DNA of 41,633 nucleotides from Nanobdellota archaeon (GTDB taxonomy: Archaea > Nanobdellota > Nanobdellia > Parvarchaeales > Parvarchaeaceae): assembly GCA_021850635.1 (NCBI GenBank), contig JAJZLM010000003.1, positions 1 through 41,633 of the forward strand. Direction: 5' to 3'. The notes under the pieces were generated by a model. The model searched no databases and had not been told where the DNA came from. It worked only from the letters and a program-made list of their open reading frames with translations. Shown piece by piece: positions 1-9,395 of this stretch (the first letter of the stretch is position 1; every line of letters starts with the position of its first letter). The translations under genes and the position numbers were made by a program.

Positions 1-1413
1 GAAATCGAATCCAGAGGAGACACTTATAAATATGTAAGCAGATACGAGTGCCACCACTATGAATATGACTATGAATTTTTTGCTGTTTTTTTGGTCTAGT
101 CTAGCCAGTCTTCTGAAAAACTTTCCGTCATGAATGTGTCTCCCTTTATGAGGGTATATCAATCTATCTCCTACGGAGTATATCATGGAAGGCAACAGTG
201 TAAGCGCCGAGAGTAGGACTATCCCTATACCAACGGCATTCATCGCACCAGAACTCCCTATAAATGCCATGTTAAACGCGTACAGTACGATATAGGCGCT
301 TATTATGGTTATGCTACTGATAAGAACAGCACCCCCCGCCCATTTGAGAGATAGGCTAGCCGCTTTCTGCGGAGTAACACCGTAATCTCGCTCCTGTCGG
401 TATCTATAAAGTATATACACTATGTAATCTGTTGACAAACCTAGCATCAAGATGGATGTTATAGCAGGGTCGAAAAAGGATATGCTCTTATCAGCTATGA
501 ATCTGAAAATGGCAAAGAATATTGCGTAAGCGATAGTAAGGTCCACGCCGAATATAAGTAGGGGTACAAATGCGGCTACAGGAGATCTAAATATGAACCC
601 TGTAACTATTATTGCGATTAGGATCCCTATAATTATCGCGATGGTTGTCCCAGTTTGTGTACTGGATTTTATACTATCAGTAAGCGCGCTAGATCCCGTT
701 ATATATGAGCGGGTGTTAAAAAAGCCGCTTATCCTACCAATTGTGCTAGAAACGGCCGTGTAATTAGAAGCATTTACGACGGCTATAGTAGTGTTGTGCT
801 CAGCGTTGATAAGCGTAATCATGGTGCCGTTTGTGGGCATTACAGGGTAGTGTGGGAAATTGTATGTATTGAATATATACGCTGGAGTCGCGTTGTTGTA
901 CCCGTTTACCGAGTCAGATACAAATGAAAGTAGTGTGGGTCCTGGTTTTAGGTTATCCGATGAGTTCAGGCTGGAATATATCTTAAAGATAGCTTCCTTA
1001 TGTATTGTATAATTCAGTGATTGGCTCACATCCTGTGCAGTCACATTATCAGCAGTGTATAATGCGGATTCTATTATATGTGCCTGAGAAACTATTGCAT
1101 TGTAAGTAGAATTTAGAAGCAAAAACTCAACAGAATACACTGAGGTAAACCCGGTCTTAGCATAAGTGCTACTTAAGTTTTCAAACATCAACTTTGAATT
1201 GTTAGATAACAAGTTCGGGTTTGTGAATACGATTGCCTGCGTATGTGTAGCGTTTACAGCACTTGAATTCCCACCCGTCACATTGTAAGATACTATACTG
1301 AACAGATTTGCTGCAAATGGCGCGGCTATCAGGAAAGCCATAATCCAAACTAGAATTATATATTTTCGATTACGCTTTATCCACAGGTCAAAATCGTTTA
1401 GATTAGGATTCAT
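1..1413 (-). CDS. MMPL/RND-family membrane transporter (3' end truncated by window edge)
   Basis: Read by hand on the minus strand: ATG at 1413, open to the window edge. N-terminal TM, large extracytoplasmic Asn-rich domain, then a TM bundle with RFIADKSISFFDPAITSILMLGLSTDYIVYILYRYRQER, typical of MMPL/RND proteins. Confidence 0.85.
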   Translation of the reverse strand, partial: MNPNLNDFDLWIKRNRKYIILVWIMAFLIAAPFAANLFSIVSYNVTGGNSSAVNATHTQAIVFTNPNLLSNNSKLMFENLSSTYAKTGFTSVYSVEFLLLNSTYNAIVSQAHIIESALYTADNVTAQDVSQSLNYTIHKEAIFKIYSSLNSSDNLKPGPTLLSFVSDSVNGYNNATPAYIFNTYNFPHYPVMPTNGTMITLINAEHNTTIAVVNASNYTAVSSTIGRISGFFNTRSYITGSSALTDSIKSSTQTGTTIAIIIGILIAIIVTGFIFRSPVAAFVPLLIFGVDLTIAYAIFFAIFRFIADKSISFFDPAITSILMLGLSTDYIVYILYRYRQERDYGVTPQKAASLSLKWAGGAVLISSITIISAYIVLYAFNMAFIGSSGAMNAVGIGIVLLSALTLLPSMIYSVGDRLIYPHKGRHIHDGKFFRRLARLDQKNSKKFIVIFIVVALVSAYIFISVSSGFDF

Positions 1414-1488
1414 ACGCTCTCTATGAACCCTTATGTGCAGTGTACAATATAAAATCTTTTCATAAAAACCCTGTTTGGAAGGTTATGC

Positions 1489-1875
1489 TTATTTTTCCAG
1501 TTTTATAAGGGAGACCTGTCCGCTTTGTCCTGGTCTATTGACGACTATGCCGTTGCCGTCAGACGTTTCTATTACGCTACCTTTGGTTATTATATTTCTT
1601 CTAGCGTAGGATCTGTTAGACTCGTTTTTTATTACCTTGATTAGTGTGACTTTGCTTGTGGTCTTTTTGACAGAGTCGAACATGTTGCCAGTTTTCGCGT
1701 GAAGAAGCCTAACTTTCCTGTTTCCCCCCAGCGTTCTAACGTATACTCTTTTGTCTATTTCACCTACTTGTACTGGCGTAATAGTAGCTATCGTCTCGCT
1801 CTTTCTCTTGTCTCTTCGTTTTCCTTTGAATCCGCCGCCTCTTTTTTTAAGGCTGGGGCTGGTGCTTTTGGACAT
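1489..1875 (-). CDS. rps8e: 30S ribosomal protein S8e
   Basis: KKRGGGFKGKRRDKRK...RVYVRTLGGNRKVRLL...GSVIETSDGNGIVVNRPGQSGQV. Confidence 0.9.
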   Translation of the reverse strand: MSKSTSPSLKKRGGGFKGKRRDKRKSETIATITPVQVGEIDKRVYVRTLGGNRKVRLLHAKTGNMFDSVKKTTSKVTLIKVIKNESNRSYARRNIITKGSVIETSDGNGIVVNRPGQSGQVSLIKLEK

Positions 1876-1922
1876 ATCTTTATTCTATAATCAAGTAAGT
1901 ATATAAATCTTGTTAATCCCTT

Positions 1923-2252
1923 TTATAGGAGGCCTTCAAGGCCTCTACATAGGTCCGAAAATGCCTTCTCATTCTTTTTCCGGTTGCCCATAGGATTATC
2001 ATGAAACTCTAACGTGTTATATACTCCATTTTCTTTAAGCTGCACAGAAAGCCGCTCTATCGCCAATGAGTAGCCGTTAATCATCGGGCCGAAAAAAGAG
2101 TTAAAACTCATGATTAAAAGGCTGTTATCGAAATCGGGGCGGTATACGGAGAAGTAGAGTCCACTTGCATCAGCAGCTTTTCTCAAGTATTCTGTCCATT
2201 CGATCCCCACTTTACTTGGTAGATCCTTGATTTTAAAATATTCTGTCCTCAT
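1923..2252 (-). CDS. hypothetical protein
   Basis: Open frame immediately after the MBL-fold gene; likely start MRTEYFKIKDL at 2252. Confidence 0.6.
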   Translation of the reverse strand: MRTEYFKIKDLPSKVGIEWTEYLRKAADASGLYFSVYRPDFDNSLLIMSFNSFFGPMINGYSLAIERLSVQLKENGVYNTLEFHDNPMGNRKKNEKAFSDLCRGLEGLL

Positions 2253-2253
2253 A

Positions 2254-2916
2254 TTACTCCTCCGATGATTTAAGTATCTCAACTTTTAATCTGTCACCTA
2301 CAAGTTTCTTAAATTCTTCAGCTTCTTTTGCTGTGCCTATACCAGACCCATAGTGCGCCGGTATTACTACTCTTGGATTTATGACAGCCGCAGCCTCTGC
2401 AGCTTCCTCAGGTGTCATAACATACGTCCCGCTTACAGGTAGGAAGGCAACGTCCACTCTGATATCCTTCATCTCCTCTATAAAGTCGGTGTCTCCAGCT
2501 ATGTAAAGTCTCAAATCATCTACTATGAATATGTATCCTACATTACCTTTATTTTTTGGGTGGAATACTTCTTTTCCTGAGCGGAACTTGTTAACGTTGT
2601 AAGAAGGTACAGTCTTTATGGTTACACCATCGATTATTTTTACCTCAAAAGGAGAAACAAACACCTTTCTGTTGCCAAACGTGTCTAATCTAGGTCCGCA
2701 GTCTTTCGGTGCTATTATTACTCCAGAATCAGATATGACTTTTTTTATGCTATCTACATCTAGGTGATCGTAATGGTCGTGCGTTATAAGCACCAATCCC
2801 CCATCTTTGTAATCATCTTCTATCTTATATGGATCTGTGTACACTATCTTGTCCTTACCAGTGATCTTGAAACAGTTATGATGCATCCATTCTATCTTTA
2901 CTCCCTTATATTCCAT
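2254..2916 (-). CDS. MBL-fold metal-dependent hydrolase (UlaG-like)
   Basis: LITHDHYDHLD, AGDTDFI and PAHYGSG metal-binding motifs. Confidence 0.88.
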   Translation of the reverse strand: MEYKGVKIEWMHHNCFKITGKDKIVYTDPYKIEDDYKDGGLVLITHDHYDHLDVDSIKKVISDSGVIIAPKDCGPRLDTFGNRKVFVSPFEVKIIDGVTIKTVPSYNVNKFRSGKEVFHPKNKGNVGYIFIVDDLRLYIAGDTDFIEEMKDIRVDVAFLPVSGTYVMTPEEAAEAAAVINPRVVIPAHYGSGIGTAKEAEEFKKLVGDRLKVEILKSSEE

Positions 2917-2989
2917 GTTTACTTACATGCATCCTAGTAATTTAATATTTAGCAGAAGTCTTTTATAATATAGTATTGTCTAATATAAC

Positions 2990-3511
2990 ATGATACTTGG
3001 CAATGAAGATATAAAGGAGTTCATAGAGGCTGGAAAACTGTCCATATCGCCGCTTTCAGATGATACCATCAGGGAAAACGGTGTGGATCTTAGGATAGGC
3101 GATGAAATAATACGTTTTTCCGGCGACGGCAATGTAGCTAGGTTATCTGATAAAACTTCTATAGAATCTATATACAAAACAGAAAAGATAATTGGGAATT
3201 TCATTCTCGGTAAAAATGAGAAGATACTAATAAAAATAAAGGAAAGGGTTAAAATGCCAAATAATCTGGTCGGCTTTTGCAACCTGAGGTCTACATTTGC
3301 GCGGTTGGGGATAACGATTCCACCGACTATAGTAGACGCTGGTTATGAAGGTTATATCACGATAGGTGTATCTGGTGGAGCAGTACCTATAGAAATAGGA
3401 ACAGGTACGAGGTTTTTGCACCTAGTATTCAGCACGACTAAAAGCGACGTTACTTCACTGTATTCGGGTGTTTATCAGAACAGCAAAAGCGTAAGCGGTG
3501 CAAAGGTATAA
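2990..3511 (+). CDS. dcd: dCTP deaminase
   Basis: NGVDLRIGDEI, LRSTFARLGI, VDAGYEGYITIGV motifs of the dCTP deaminase/dUTPase family. Confidence 0.9.
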   Translation: MILGNEDIKEFIEAGKLSISPLSDDTIRENGVDLRIGDEIIRFSGDGNVARLSDKTSIESIYKTEKIIGNFILGKNEKILIKIKERVKMPNNLVGFCNLRSTFARLGITIPPTIVDAGYEGYITIGVSGGAVPIEIGTGTRFLHLVFSTTKSDVTSLYSGVYQNSKSVSGAKV

Positions 3512-3535
3512 ATTCTAACAATCCGAGGTAGATTC

Positions 3536-3652
3536 ATGAAAAGAAGCTCCAAAAACTGGAAGAAATATCACAAAGACAGGTGGAAGACCAGGAAAAAGAA
3601 GATGTTAGAGAGAAAGAGAATGAGAAGACTGATGCGCGAGAGGAGCGCATGA
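3536..3652 (+). CDS. small highly basic protein, eL41-like candidate (38 aa, MKRSSKNWKKYHKDRWKTRKKKMLERKRMRRLMRERSA)
   Basis: Not in the supplied ORF track. ATG 3536, TGA 3650-3652; C-terminal half resembles eL41 ([25 protein letters not shown], recalled from memory) with a matching ...MRxRSx terminus. Confidence 0.55.
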   Translation: MKRSSKNWKKYHKDRWKTRKKKMLERKRMRRLMRERSA

Positions 3653-3710
3653 TTCGTAGAGATCAATTATATTCAAATATTTATTAGTGGAGTGCTTTTG
3701 GTTCTCTGTT

Positions 3711-3828
3711 GCAGGGGTAGCGAAGCCCGGCCCAACGCGCAGGACTTAAGATCTGTCAAGCTCTATTGATTAAGATTTGGAAATCCTGCGGCTTAGCGCC
3801 CTCGTGGGTTCAAATCCCACCCCCTGCA
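3711..3828 (+). tRNA. tRNA-Leu(UAA) with a 32-nt intron (3751..3782)
   Basis: GCAGGGG/CCCCTGC acceptor stem + A; CAGGA/TCCTG anticodon stem; loop CTTAAG|A; long variable arm; T-arm GTGGG TTCAAAT CCCAC. Confidence 0.9.
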
Positions 3829-3882
3829 GTTCTGGTCCCAAAAAGTACAAGGTATTTAAGCTAGCCTATCCATTTCTTTTAA

Positions 3883-4116
3883 ATGGATAGAGATGACGTT
3901 TTCATAGGTATGCCGTTCTCTATAAAAACATACTACGACGATTTTAAGCGTGAGATACCTAGAATAGAAGAAAACATAAACAAACTAACTAAAACTCACG
4001 AATCGAGCAAAAAGAAATTTGAAGAAATGACTGAAAATCTTCTAAAACTAAAACAGACTGTAAATGATCTGTTTGTGGACCTAAGCGGCGACAAGGAAGG
4101 TATAAACAAGCCGTAA
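3883..4116 (+). CDS. hypothetical small coiled-coil protein
   Basis: 77 aa, charged heptad-like sequence, between two tRNA-Leu genes. Confidence 0.6.
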   Translation: MDRDDVFIGMPFSIKTYYDDFKREIPRIEENINKLTKTHESSKKKFEEMTENLLKLKQTVNDLFVDLSGDKEGINKP

Positions 4117-4175
4117 CCGTAAAATTCTATCATAGTATATTATTTTATAGCCTTGACTGTCTAAGATATTATAAA

Positions 4176-4278
4176 GCAGGGATAGCGAAGCCTGGCCAAA
4201 CGTGACAGACTCAAGAATTTCGCGTTCGGGTCATCTGTTCCCTTTGTGGGTTCGGGAGTTCAAATCTCCCTCCCTGCA
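4176..4278 (+). tRNA. tRNA-Leu(CAA) with a 17-nt intron (4216..4232)
   Basis: GCAGGGA/TCCCTGC acceptor stem; ACAGA/TCTGT anticodon stem; loop CTCAAG|A; long variable arm; T-arm GGGAG TTCAAAT CTCCC. Confidence 0.9.
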
Positions 4279-4304
4279 GTTTCATCTGTCTTAAAGTAAG
4301 AAGA

Positions 4305-6710
4305 TTAACTTACTTTAGATTCTCCGGAATTTTTAGTCACGGTTATCAAAGTATCTGCTATGTTCTTCATTATGTCTTCGTGCGTCACTATGACTATCTG
4401 TTTTATGTCGTTTATTCTGGTGATGCACGTTGAAAGGGCGTTTATGTCCTCTCTATCTAGTCCTGAAGTTGGCTCATCCATAATTAGCGATTCGTTCTTG
4501 TTTACGCCACCCAAAAGCGAAGCTATAGAAGAAAGCGCCATCCTATACGCCAGCGCTACCGAAGTTTTTTCGCCTCCAGACAAAGCCTTAGCGTCTAAAG
4601 TCTCGTTCCCAACCACTACCTTAACGTTATAGTCGTTATCTATGTCTATAGTGTATTCGCTATCGCTCCTTATCTCTGAGAATCTGGCCTGGAAAATAGA
4701 TTTGAACTCTCTTATAAATCTATTCCTTACGTACTCGCGTATATCCCGTATATCGCCTCTTAAGTTCTCCATCATAGACAAGAATTTCCCCCTTTTCTCA
4801 GATTCCTTTCTAAGTGCATCTCTCTTTTTTATTTTCAGCTTTATCTCATCTAATTTAGACTTATTATCGGATATTTCAGACTCACGGGACTCTATGTTTC
4901 CTTTTAAGCGAGACGAATCAGATTCCAATCTTTGTATCACAGAAGATAGTTCTCTATGTCTATTTTCGGAAGCGTCCATCTCCTGCTGGGAGAATCCTAA
5001 CTCGTCTAACTTACCTTTAGTAGATTCTACCTCTTCGTAAAGTTTATTTACTTCAGACTCTAACGAGTCCACTCTGACCTTTTTCATCTCTATCTCTTTG
5101 ATGTCATCTTCTATTTTATTTATAGCGTCTAATTCGTAATTCAAAGCCGACAGGTCTTTTGATAGCGCATTCTCTTCCGAGAGCAGTCTTTCGTATATCT
5201 TGTTCTTTTCTTCAGACAGTTTTCTTATATCATCAACACTTATTGCTGTTAATTCATTTTCCTTTGAAGAGACTCTTTTGGATATATCGTCTATTTTACC
5301 GTTCAGTATCCCTACCTCTTTATCGAGGTCTACCCTACTCTTTGAGGATTTCCCACGCTCAACCTCTGCGTATAATCCTTTTATTCTAGATTTTAGATCG
5401 AGTATCCTAGAATCATACTCTTTCTCTATGTGCCCCACATCTGTTATTTTGTTATTGCACACCGGACAAATCATGCTGCCGAGCGCAGAAGATTTTTCCT
5501 TTTCCAGCCATTTTATATATTCATTTAGCTGAGCTATCCTTCCACTTATTTCTTCTGCTGTGGTGAGAGTTTTTGCGACTTCAAGCCTTTCTTCAGCATC
5601 TTTGAGTTGCTTTTTAAGGTCGTCCTTTTCGTTTAAGAGCGCTGCAATCTCAGATTTTAGCCCGCTAACTTTAACAAGAATAGATCTCTCCAGAGCCTTC
5701 GCCTCAGACAATTCTTTATACGCATCTTTTTCAACCTGACGCTTCTGTTCCAGAGACATTTCTAAGTACTTTACTCTTTTTTTAATTTCAACTTTCCTAT
5801 TTTCATCTATCTTTGAGATCTCTACGCTCTTTTTCTCTATTTCTTTTTCCAGTGTAGATATGTTAGACCTAAGTTTTTCTATCCTTTCTGTCTTTTCGTT
5901 CATCTCGGCAGATAGTTTCGTGTGCTCGTTCTTCTTGTCACTGTAAAATTTGAATTCACTTTCTGCTTGCTTTAGTAGTACCTTATTGTTTTCCAGTTCG
6001 TTATTTATGCTGGTAAGTTCGCTTTTCGCTTTTTCATTGGCTTTTGTCAACTCATTTATCCTACTCTCTATCTTTATTAGATCAGATTCGTCTACGGCAA
6101 GAGCTTCTTCCAGTTTTTTGGCTTCTGCGTCATCCTTTAGTGAAGAGATCACATCTTTTAACATATCATATGTATCGATGTATCTGTTGAGTTGTAGCAA
6201 CTGGTCTATGTACTCTTGTTTAGACTGACCGCTATCGAATATAAGTTCTTTCAATTCATCCTGTTTTATGTACGTTATTGACTCGAACGTTTTGATCGGC
6301 GAATCGGATTCTATCTTCAGCGTCTTAAGTATGTAATCATTTAGGTCAGAAGCTCTATTCTGTAGATCCACAACGTGACCATCCTTCATTATAATATTGT
6401 CAGAATCGTCGTTTCTTACTGCATTTCCTATCTTTTTTAGTCCCCTTTTTATTATGTATTCTGATCCATTCTCCTCGAACTTTATCGAGATGTTACCGCT
6501 CGATGCTCCTCTGCGCAACAGCATCTTGCCTTCTTCCCTGCCTTCGCCTATCTTTCCGAACAGCGCGTATTCCAGCGCCATCAACATCGATGATTTTCCG
6601 CTGCCGGTGTTTCCAGTTATAATGTTAATCCCGTCGGTAAACTTAACAGTGCTGTTCCAATGGCTCCTTATGTTCTGCAAATCAATCTCTTTTATTATCA
6701 TATTTGTCAA
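4305..6710 (-). CDS. rad50: DNA double-strand break repair ATPase Rad50
   Basis: Walker A TGNTGSGKSS, long coiled coil with zinc hook CPVC, LSGGEKTSVALAYRMAL signature, MDEPTSGLD Walker B. Confidence 0.95.
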   Translation of the reverse strand: MTNMIIKEIDLQNIRSHWNSTVKFTDGINIITGNTGSGKSSMLMALEYALFGKIGEGREEGKMLLRRGASSGNISIKFEENGSEYIIKRGLKKIGNAVRNDDSDNIIMKDGHVVDLQNRASDLNDYILKTLKIESDSPIKTFESITYIKQDELKELIFDSGQSKQEYIDQLLQLNRYIDTYDMLKDVISSLKDDAEAKKLEEALAVDESDLIKIESRINELTKANEKAKSELTSINNELENNKVLLKQAESEFKFYSDKKNEHTKLSAEMNEKTERIEKLRSNISTLEKEIEKKSVEISKIDENRKVEIKKRVKYLEMSLEQKRQVEKDAYKELSEAKALERSILVKVSGLKSEIAALLNEKDDLKKQLKDAEERLEVAKTLTTAEEISGRIAQLNEYIKWLEKEKSSALGSMICPVCNNKITDVGHIEKEYDSRILDLKSRIKGLYAEVERGKSSKSRVDLDKEVGILNGKIDDISKRVSSKENELTAISVDDIRKLSEEKNKIYERLLSEENALSKDLSALNYELDAINKIEDDIKEIEMKKVRVDSLESEVNKLYEEVESTKGKLDELGFSQQEMDASENRHRELSSVIQRLESDSSRLKGNIESRESEISDNKSKLDEIKLKIKKRDALRKESEKRGKFLSMMENLRGDIRDIREYVRNRFIREFKSIFQARFSEIRSDSEYTIDIDNDYNVKVVVGNETLDAKALSGGEKTSVALAYRMALSSIASLLGGVNKNESLIMDEPTSGLDREDINALSTCITRINDIKQIVIVTHEDIMKNIADTLITVTKNSGESKVS

Positions 6711-7863
6711 ACCATTCTAATGATTTCTTTTTCATCTCTTCTGCGTTTGCACCGCTGTCTGTTGATTCTATAAGCAGCTTCGCAAGGGCTATCTGTTCGT
6801 CGTCGTATCCCCTCTGTTTTAGGAAATCCGTCTCTATCCTATGCATGTCTCCTTCGCTTACATCCACGGTTACATCATCGCTGTCCATAAGTTTTGAAGT
6901 GTTTATACTAGTATATGAATATCCGGCGTCATCTGCGGCTTTTTTTATGTCTATGATATTAAATTCGCTTCTCTTACCTAGAAGTTTTCCGCTTATCTTT
7001 ATAACTAAGATTTTTCCAGTGTTTTTTGTCAGCTTCGACAGTATATCTGTCTTAAGTGCTAGAGCATCCTTCCCGTCCGCAGAAAATACCAATATATCTT
7101 TATCGCGCGTGTTCAGTATCTTATATTCTATAGAAGATATCCCTCTATCGCTGTATTCCACTACGTAAAAGCCCCTGTTCGGGTTATCTATTATCTCCTT
7201 CTCATCGCAGTACTCCGTAGAGCCTGGATACTGTATTACACCTTTGTCGTACTTTATCCCGTCTTTATGTCCATGCCAGTGTCCCGCAGCGTAGTAATCG
7301 AAACCTTTCGGTAAGCTTTCCGTATCAAGGTCCTTGAATCTCTCTCCCAATGTGGAGATAGTGTGGTGGAATATGAATATCTTTATCCACGTATCAGGGT
7401 CCGCCTCTATGTGGAGCCTCTTGAATATGTAATTCTCTACTCTGCTTCTTTTTCCCTGTACGCCGCAGATGAACGCGTTGCGGTAGGTCTCTCCTTTTAG
7501 AATAAATTTGTCTTCCTCATTTTTTACGTACCTCTTGGAGTTAAGATTTACCAAGAGACCGTTCCTATCGAAAAGTTCCAGTATGCTATCCCTCTCCCCT
7601 ATACCCACGTCGTGTGAACCAGGCACTATGAAGATTTTTATGTCAGCTTCTTTTAACCTGTTAAGCTGATCAGTTACGAAAAGAAGCGCGTCTAAACTAG
7701 GGTTTCCTTCGTTGAACATGTCGCCTGCATGCACTATGAAATCGACTTTATCGTTTATGGCGAAATCTATCACCTGTCTGAACGAGTCTTGGATATCTGC
7801 GTTTCTAGTGTCATTCTTATACACAGCACCGATATGCGTGTCGCCGACATGTATGAATTTCAT
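6682..7863 (-). CDS. mre11: DNA double-strand break repair nuclease Mre11
   Basis: FIHVGDTHIGA, VHAGDMFNEG, VPGSHDVG, FHHT, AGHWHGH phosphoesterase motifs; overlaps rad50 start. Confidence 0.95.
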   Translation of the reverse strand: MKFIHVGDTHIGAVYKNDTRNADIQDSFRQVIDFAINDKVDFIVHAGDMFNEGNPSLDALLFVTDQLNRLKEADIKIFIVPGSHDVGIGERDSILELFDRNGLLVNLNSKRYVKNEEDKFILKGETYRNAFICGVQGKRSRVENYIFKRLHIEADPDTWIKIFIFHHTISTLGERFKDLDTESLPKGFDYYAAGHWHGHKDGIKYDKGVIQYPGSTEYCDEKEIIDNPNRGFYVVEYSDRGISSIEYKILNTRDKDILVFSADGKDALALKTDILSKLTKNTGKILVIKISGKLLGKRSEFNIIDIKKAADDAGYSYTSINTSKLMDSDDVTVDVSEGDMHRIETDFLKQRGYDDEQIALAKLLIESTDSGANAEEMKKKSLEWFDKYDNKRD

Positions 7864-7946
7864 GAATACTCTTTGAGACCATTAAATTTAACTCTTTCAC
7901 AAATTGTATACAATAGGCTTATAACCTTCGGATAGGCTATGTAATT

Positions 7947-8354
7947 ATGGAAGATAAATACGTCTACGACGAGACCGTTAGGATATACGATACAGACGCG
8001 CAAGGTGTAGTGCACTATGCTGGTTATTATAGGTTCTTTACTGATGCATTGGAGCAGTTCGCCAACCAGAAAGCGAAAAGGATGTATCCTCTTGTAAACG
8101 AGAAGGTATGGTTTGTAGTGGTAGAGTCCAACGCGAAATATTATAAATCTGCTAGGGTTGGTGACAAGCTAAAAGTAGGATTGGTTCCTACTCAACTCTC
8201 TAGCAAGGCACTGCGTTTCGATTTTGATATAAGGCGCGGTGAAGATTTGCTGTGCGAAGGTTACATAGTACAGGTAGCTATAGACAAGGATAAATGGAAG
8301 GCCACAGAGATACCTAAAGACGTGGTCGAAAACATATTTCAGAAGAAATCTTGA
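7947..8354 (+). CDS. acyl-CoA thioesterase (YbgC/4-hydroxybenzoyl-CoA thioesterase hotdog family)
   Basis: VRIYDTDAQGVVHYAGYYRFF hotdog catalytic motif. Confidence 0.88.
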   Translation: MEDKYVYDETVRIYDTDAQGVVHYAGYYRFFTDALEQFANQKAKRMYPLVNEKVWFVVVESNAKYYKSARVGDKLKVGLVPTQLSSKALRFDFDIRRGEDLLCEGYIVQVAIDKDKWKATEIPKDVVENIFQKKS

Positions 8355-8995
8355 AGCTTCTTGTCATCTATGTTCTTTAATGTAGCCCACGTGCTGCGTA
8401 TGTACTTCTTGTATTTTTTGTCGTGTATTAGCCCGTTTGCTTTTATTATACTAAGAAACCTTATCGTTCTAGGATCAGACGGATAACCGCTTCCAAAATC
8501 GTACTCGAGCTCCTTCTTTATGGAAGCAACCTCTCTTTCTCTAAGTGCTTTTGCCAGTATAGACGCAGCGGAAACCTCCACGTAGTTTCTATCTGCATAG
8601 TTTTCAACTATTAGGTCTTTTCCCGGTATCTTTTTTTCCAAAAACGCTTTTATTTTCTTGGTATTTGCGCTAGGGGAGTCTATTATGACAGTATCGCCTA
8701 CTAGGAAGTTTGCTATTTCTATCATCTTGTCAAGCTCCATTAGATTCAAGTTTGTTCCGTCCTTGTATCTGGTATCTATAGACTCTGGTTCTATCTTCTC
8801 TGTCTTGTAACCAGAAGAATTCTCAACTATAATTTTCTCTAATTGGTATATCCTGCGTATGCTAAGAAGCTTAGAGTCCTTTACTCCAGCGGCTTTCATC
8901 CTCGCTGCAACATCCGGTTCAAGACTCGCTCCGGCTACTATAAGCGGACCTATGACAGGGCCCCTACCAGCTTCGTCTATACCGATTCTATTCAT
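8339..8995 (-). CDS. rnhB: ribonuclease HII
   Basis: IGIDEAGRGPVIGPLIVAG, YKDGTNLN, AASILAKALRE, GSGYPSDPRT. Confidence 0.95.
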   Translation of the reverse strand: MNRIGIDEAGRGPVIGPLIVAGASLEPDVAARMKAAGVKDSKLLSIRRIYQLEKIIVENSSGYKTEKIEPESIDTRYKDGTNLNLMELDKMIEIANFLVGDTVIIDSPSANTKKIKAFLEKKIPGKDLIVENYADRNYVEVSAASILAKALREREVASIKKELEYDFGSGYPSDPRTIRFLSIIKANGLIHDKKYKKYIRSTWATLKNIDDKKLQDFF

Positions 8996-9320
8996 CTTTT
9001 ATACCTCTTGGTTTTGCCGTTTGATCCGACCTGTATCTTGCATGTCCGAATTGTATTATCATTTTTATCCCAAGTCGATCTAATCCAAGAGGTATATCGC
9101 ATGCTCCGTACGTGCTGCCTCCCCAAATGAATACTTCAGCTCCTGAATTCCTTTGTATAAAGTCAGCCATCTCCAGTGCGTGCATCTTGAAGCCGTCCGG
9201 TATCTGTATGGCGACCTTTTTGTAACTTTTGGATTTTATATAATCTATTATATAATCGAAGTCTATATCGTAGCTGTCACATAGCATTTTAATGCCCTCG
9301 TTATCAAGCTCGTATTTCAT
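8988..9320 (-). CDS. dph2: Dph2-type diphthamide synthase, N-terminal part (split gene)
   Basis: KKVAIQIPDGFKMHALEMADFIQRNSGAEVFIWGGSTYGACDIPLGLDRLGIKMIIQFGHARY matches Dph2 domain 1; ends just after the FGH(S) motif; overlaps rnhB start by 8 nt. Confidence 0.8.
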   Translation of the reverse strand: MKYELDNEGIKMLCDSYDIDFDYIIDYIKSKSYKKVAIQIPDGFKMHALEMADFIQRNSGAEVFIWGGSTYGACDIPLGLDRLGIKMIIQFGHARYRSDQTAKPRGIKDE

Positions 9321-9395
9321 ATATAACCAACACAATTTGGAACAATATTTAATAAGTGTTCGGTATTAATATCTTATACATAATGGAAGATTGCA

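Noticed and set aside
1699-1890. 63-aa plus-strand ORF opposite S8e
   Set aside because: Antisense of a ribosomal protein gene; no support
3711-3828. tRNA-Leu(UAA) as a pseudogene because the anticodon arm looks broken
   Set aside because: Removing a 37/38 intron restores a perfect 5-bp stem and 7-nt loop
6704-7168. 154-aa plus-strand ORF opposite mre11
   Set aside because: Ser/Phe-rich shadow ORF; mre11 motifs are unambiguous
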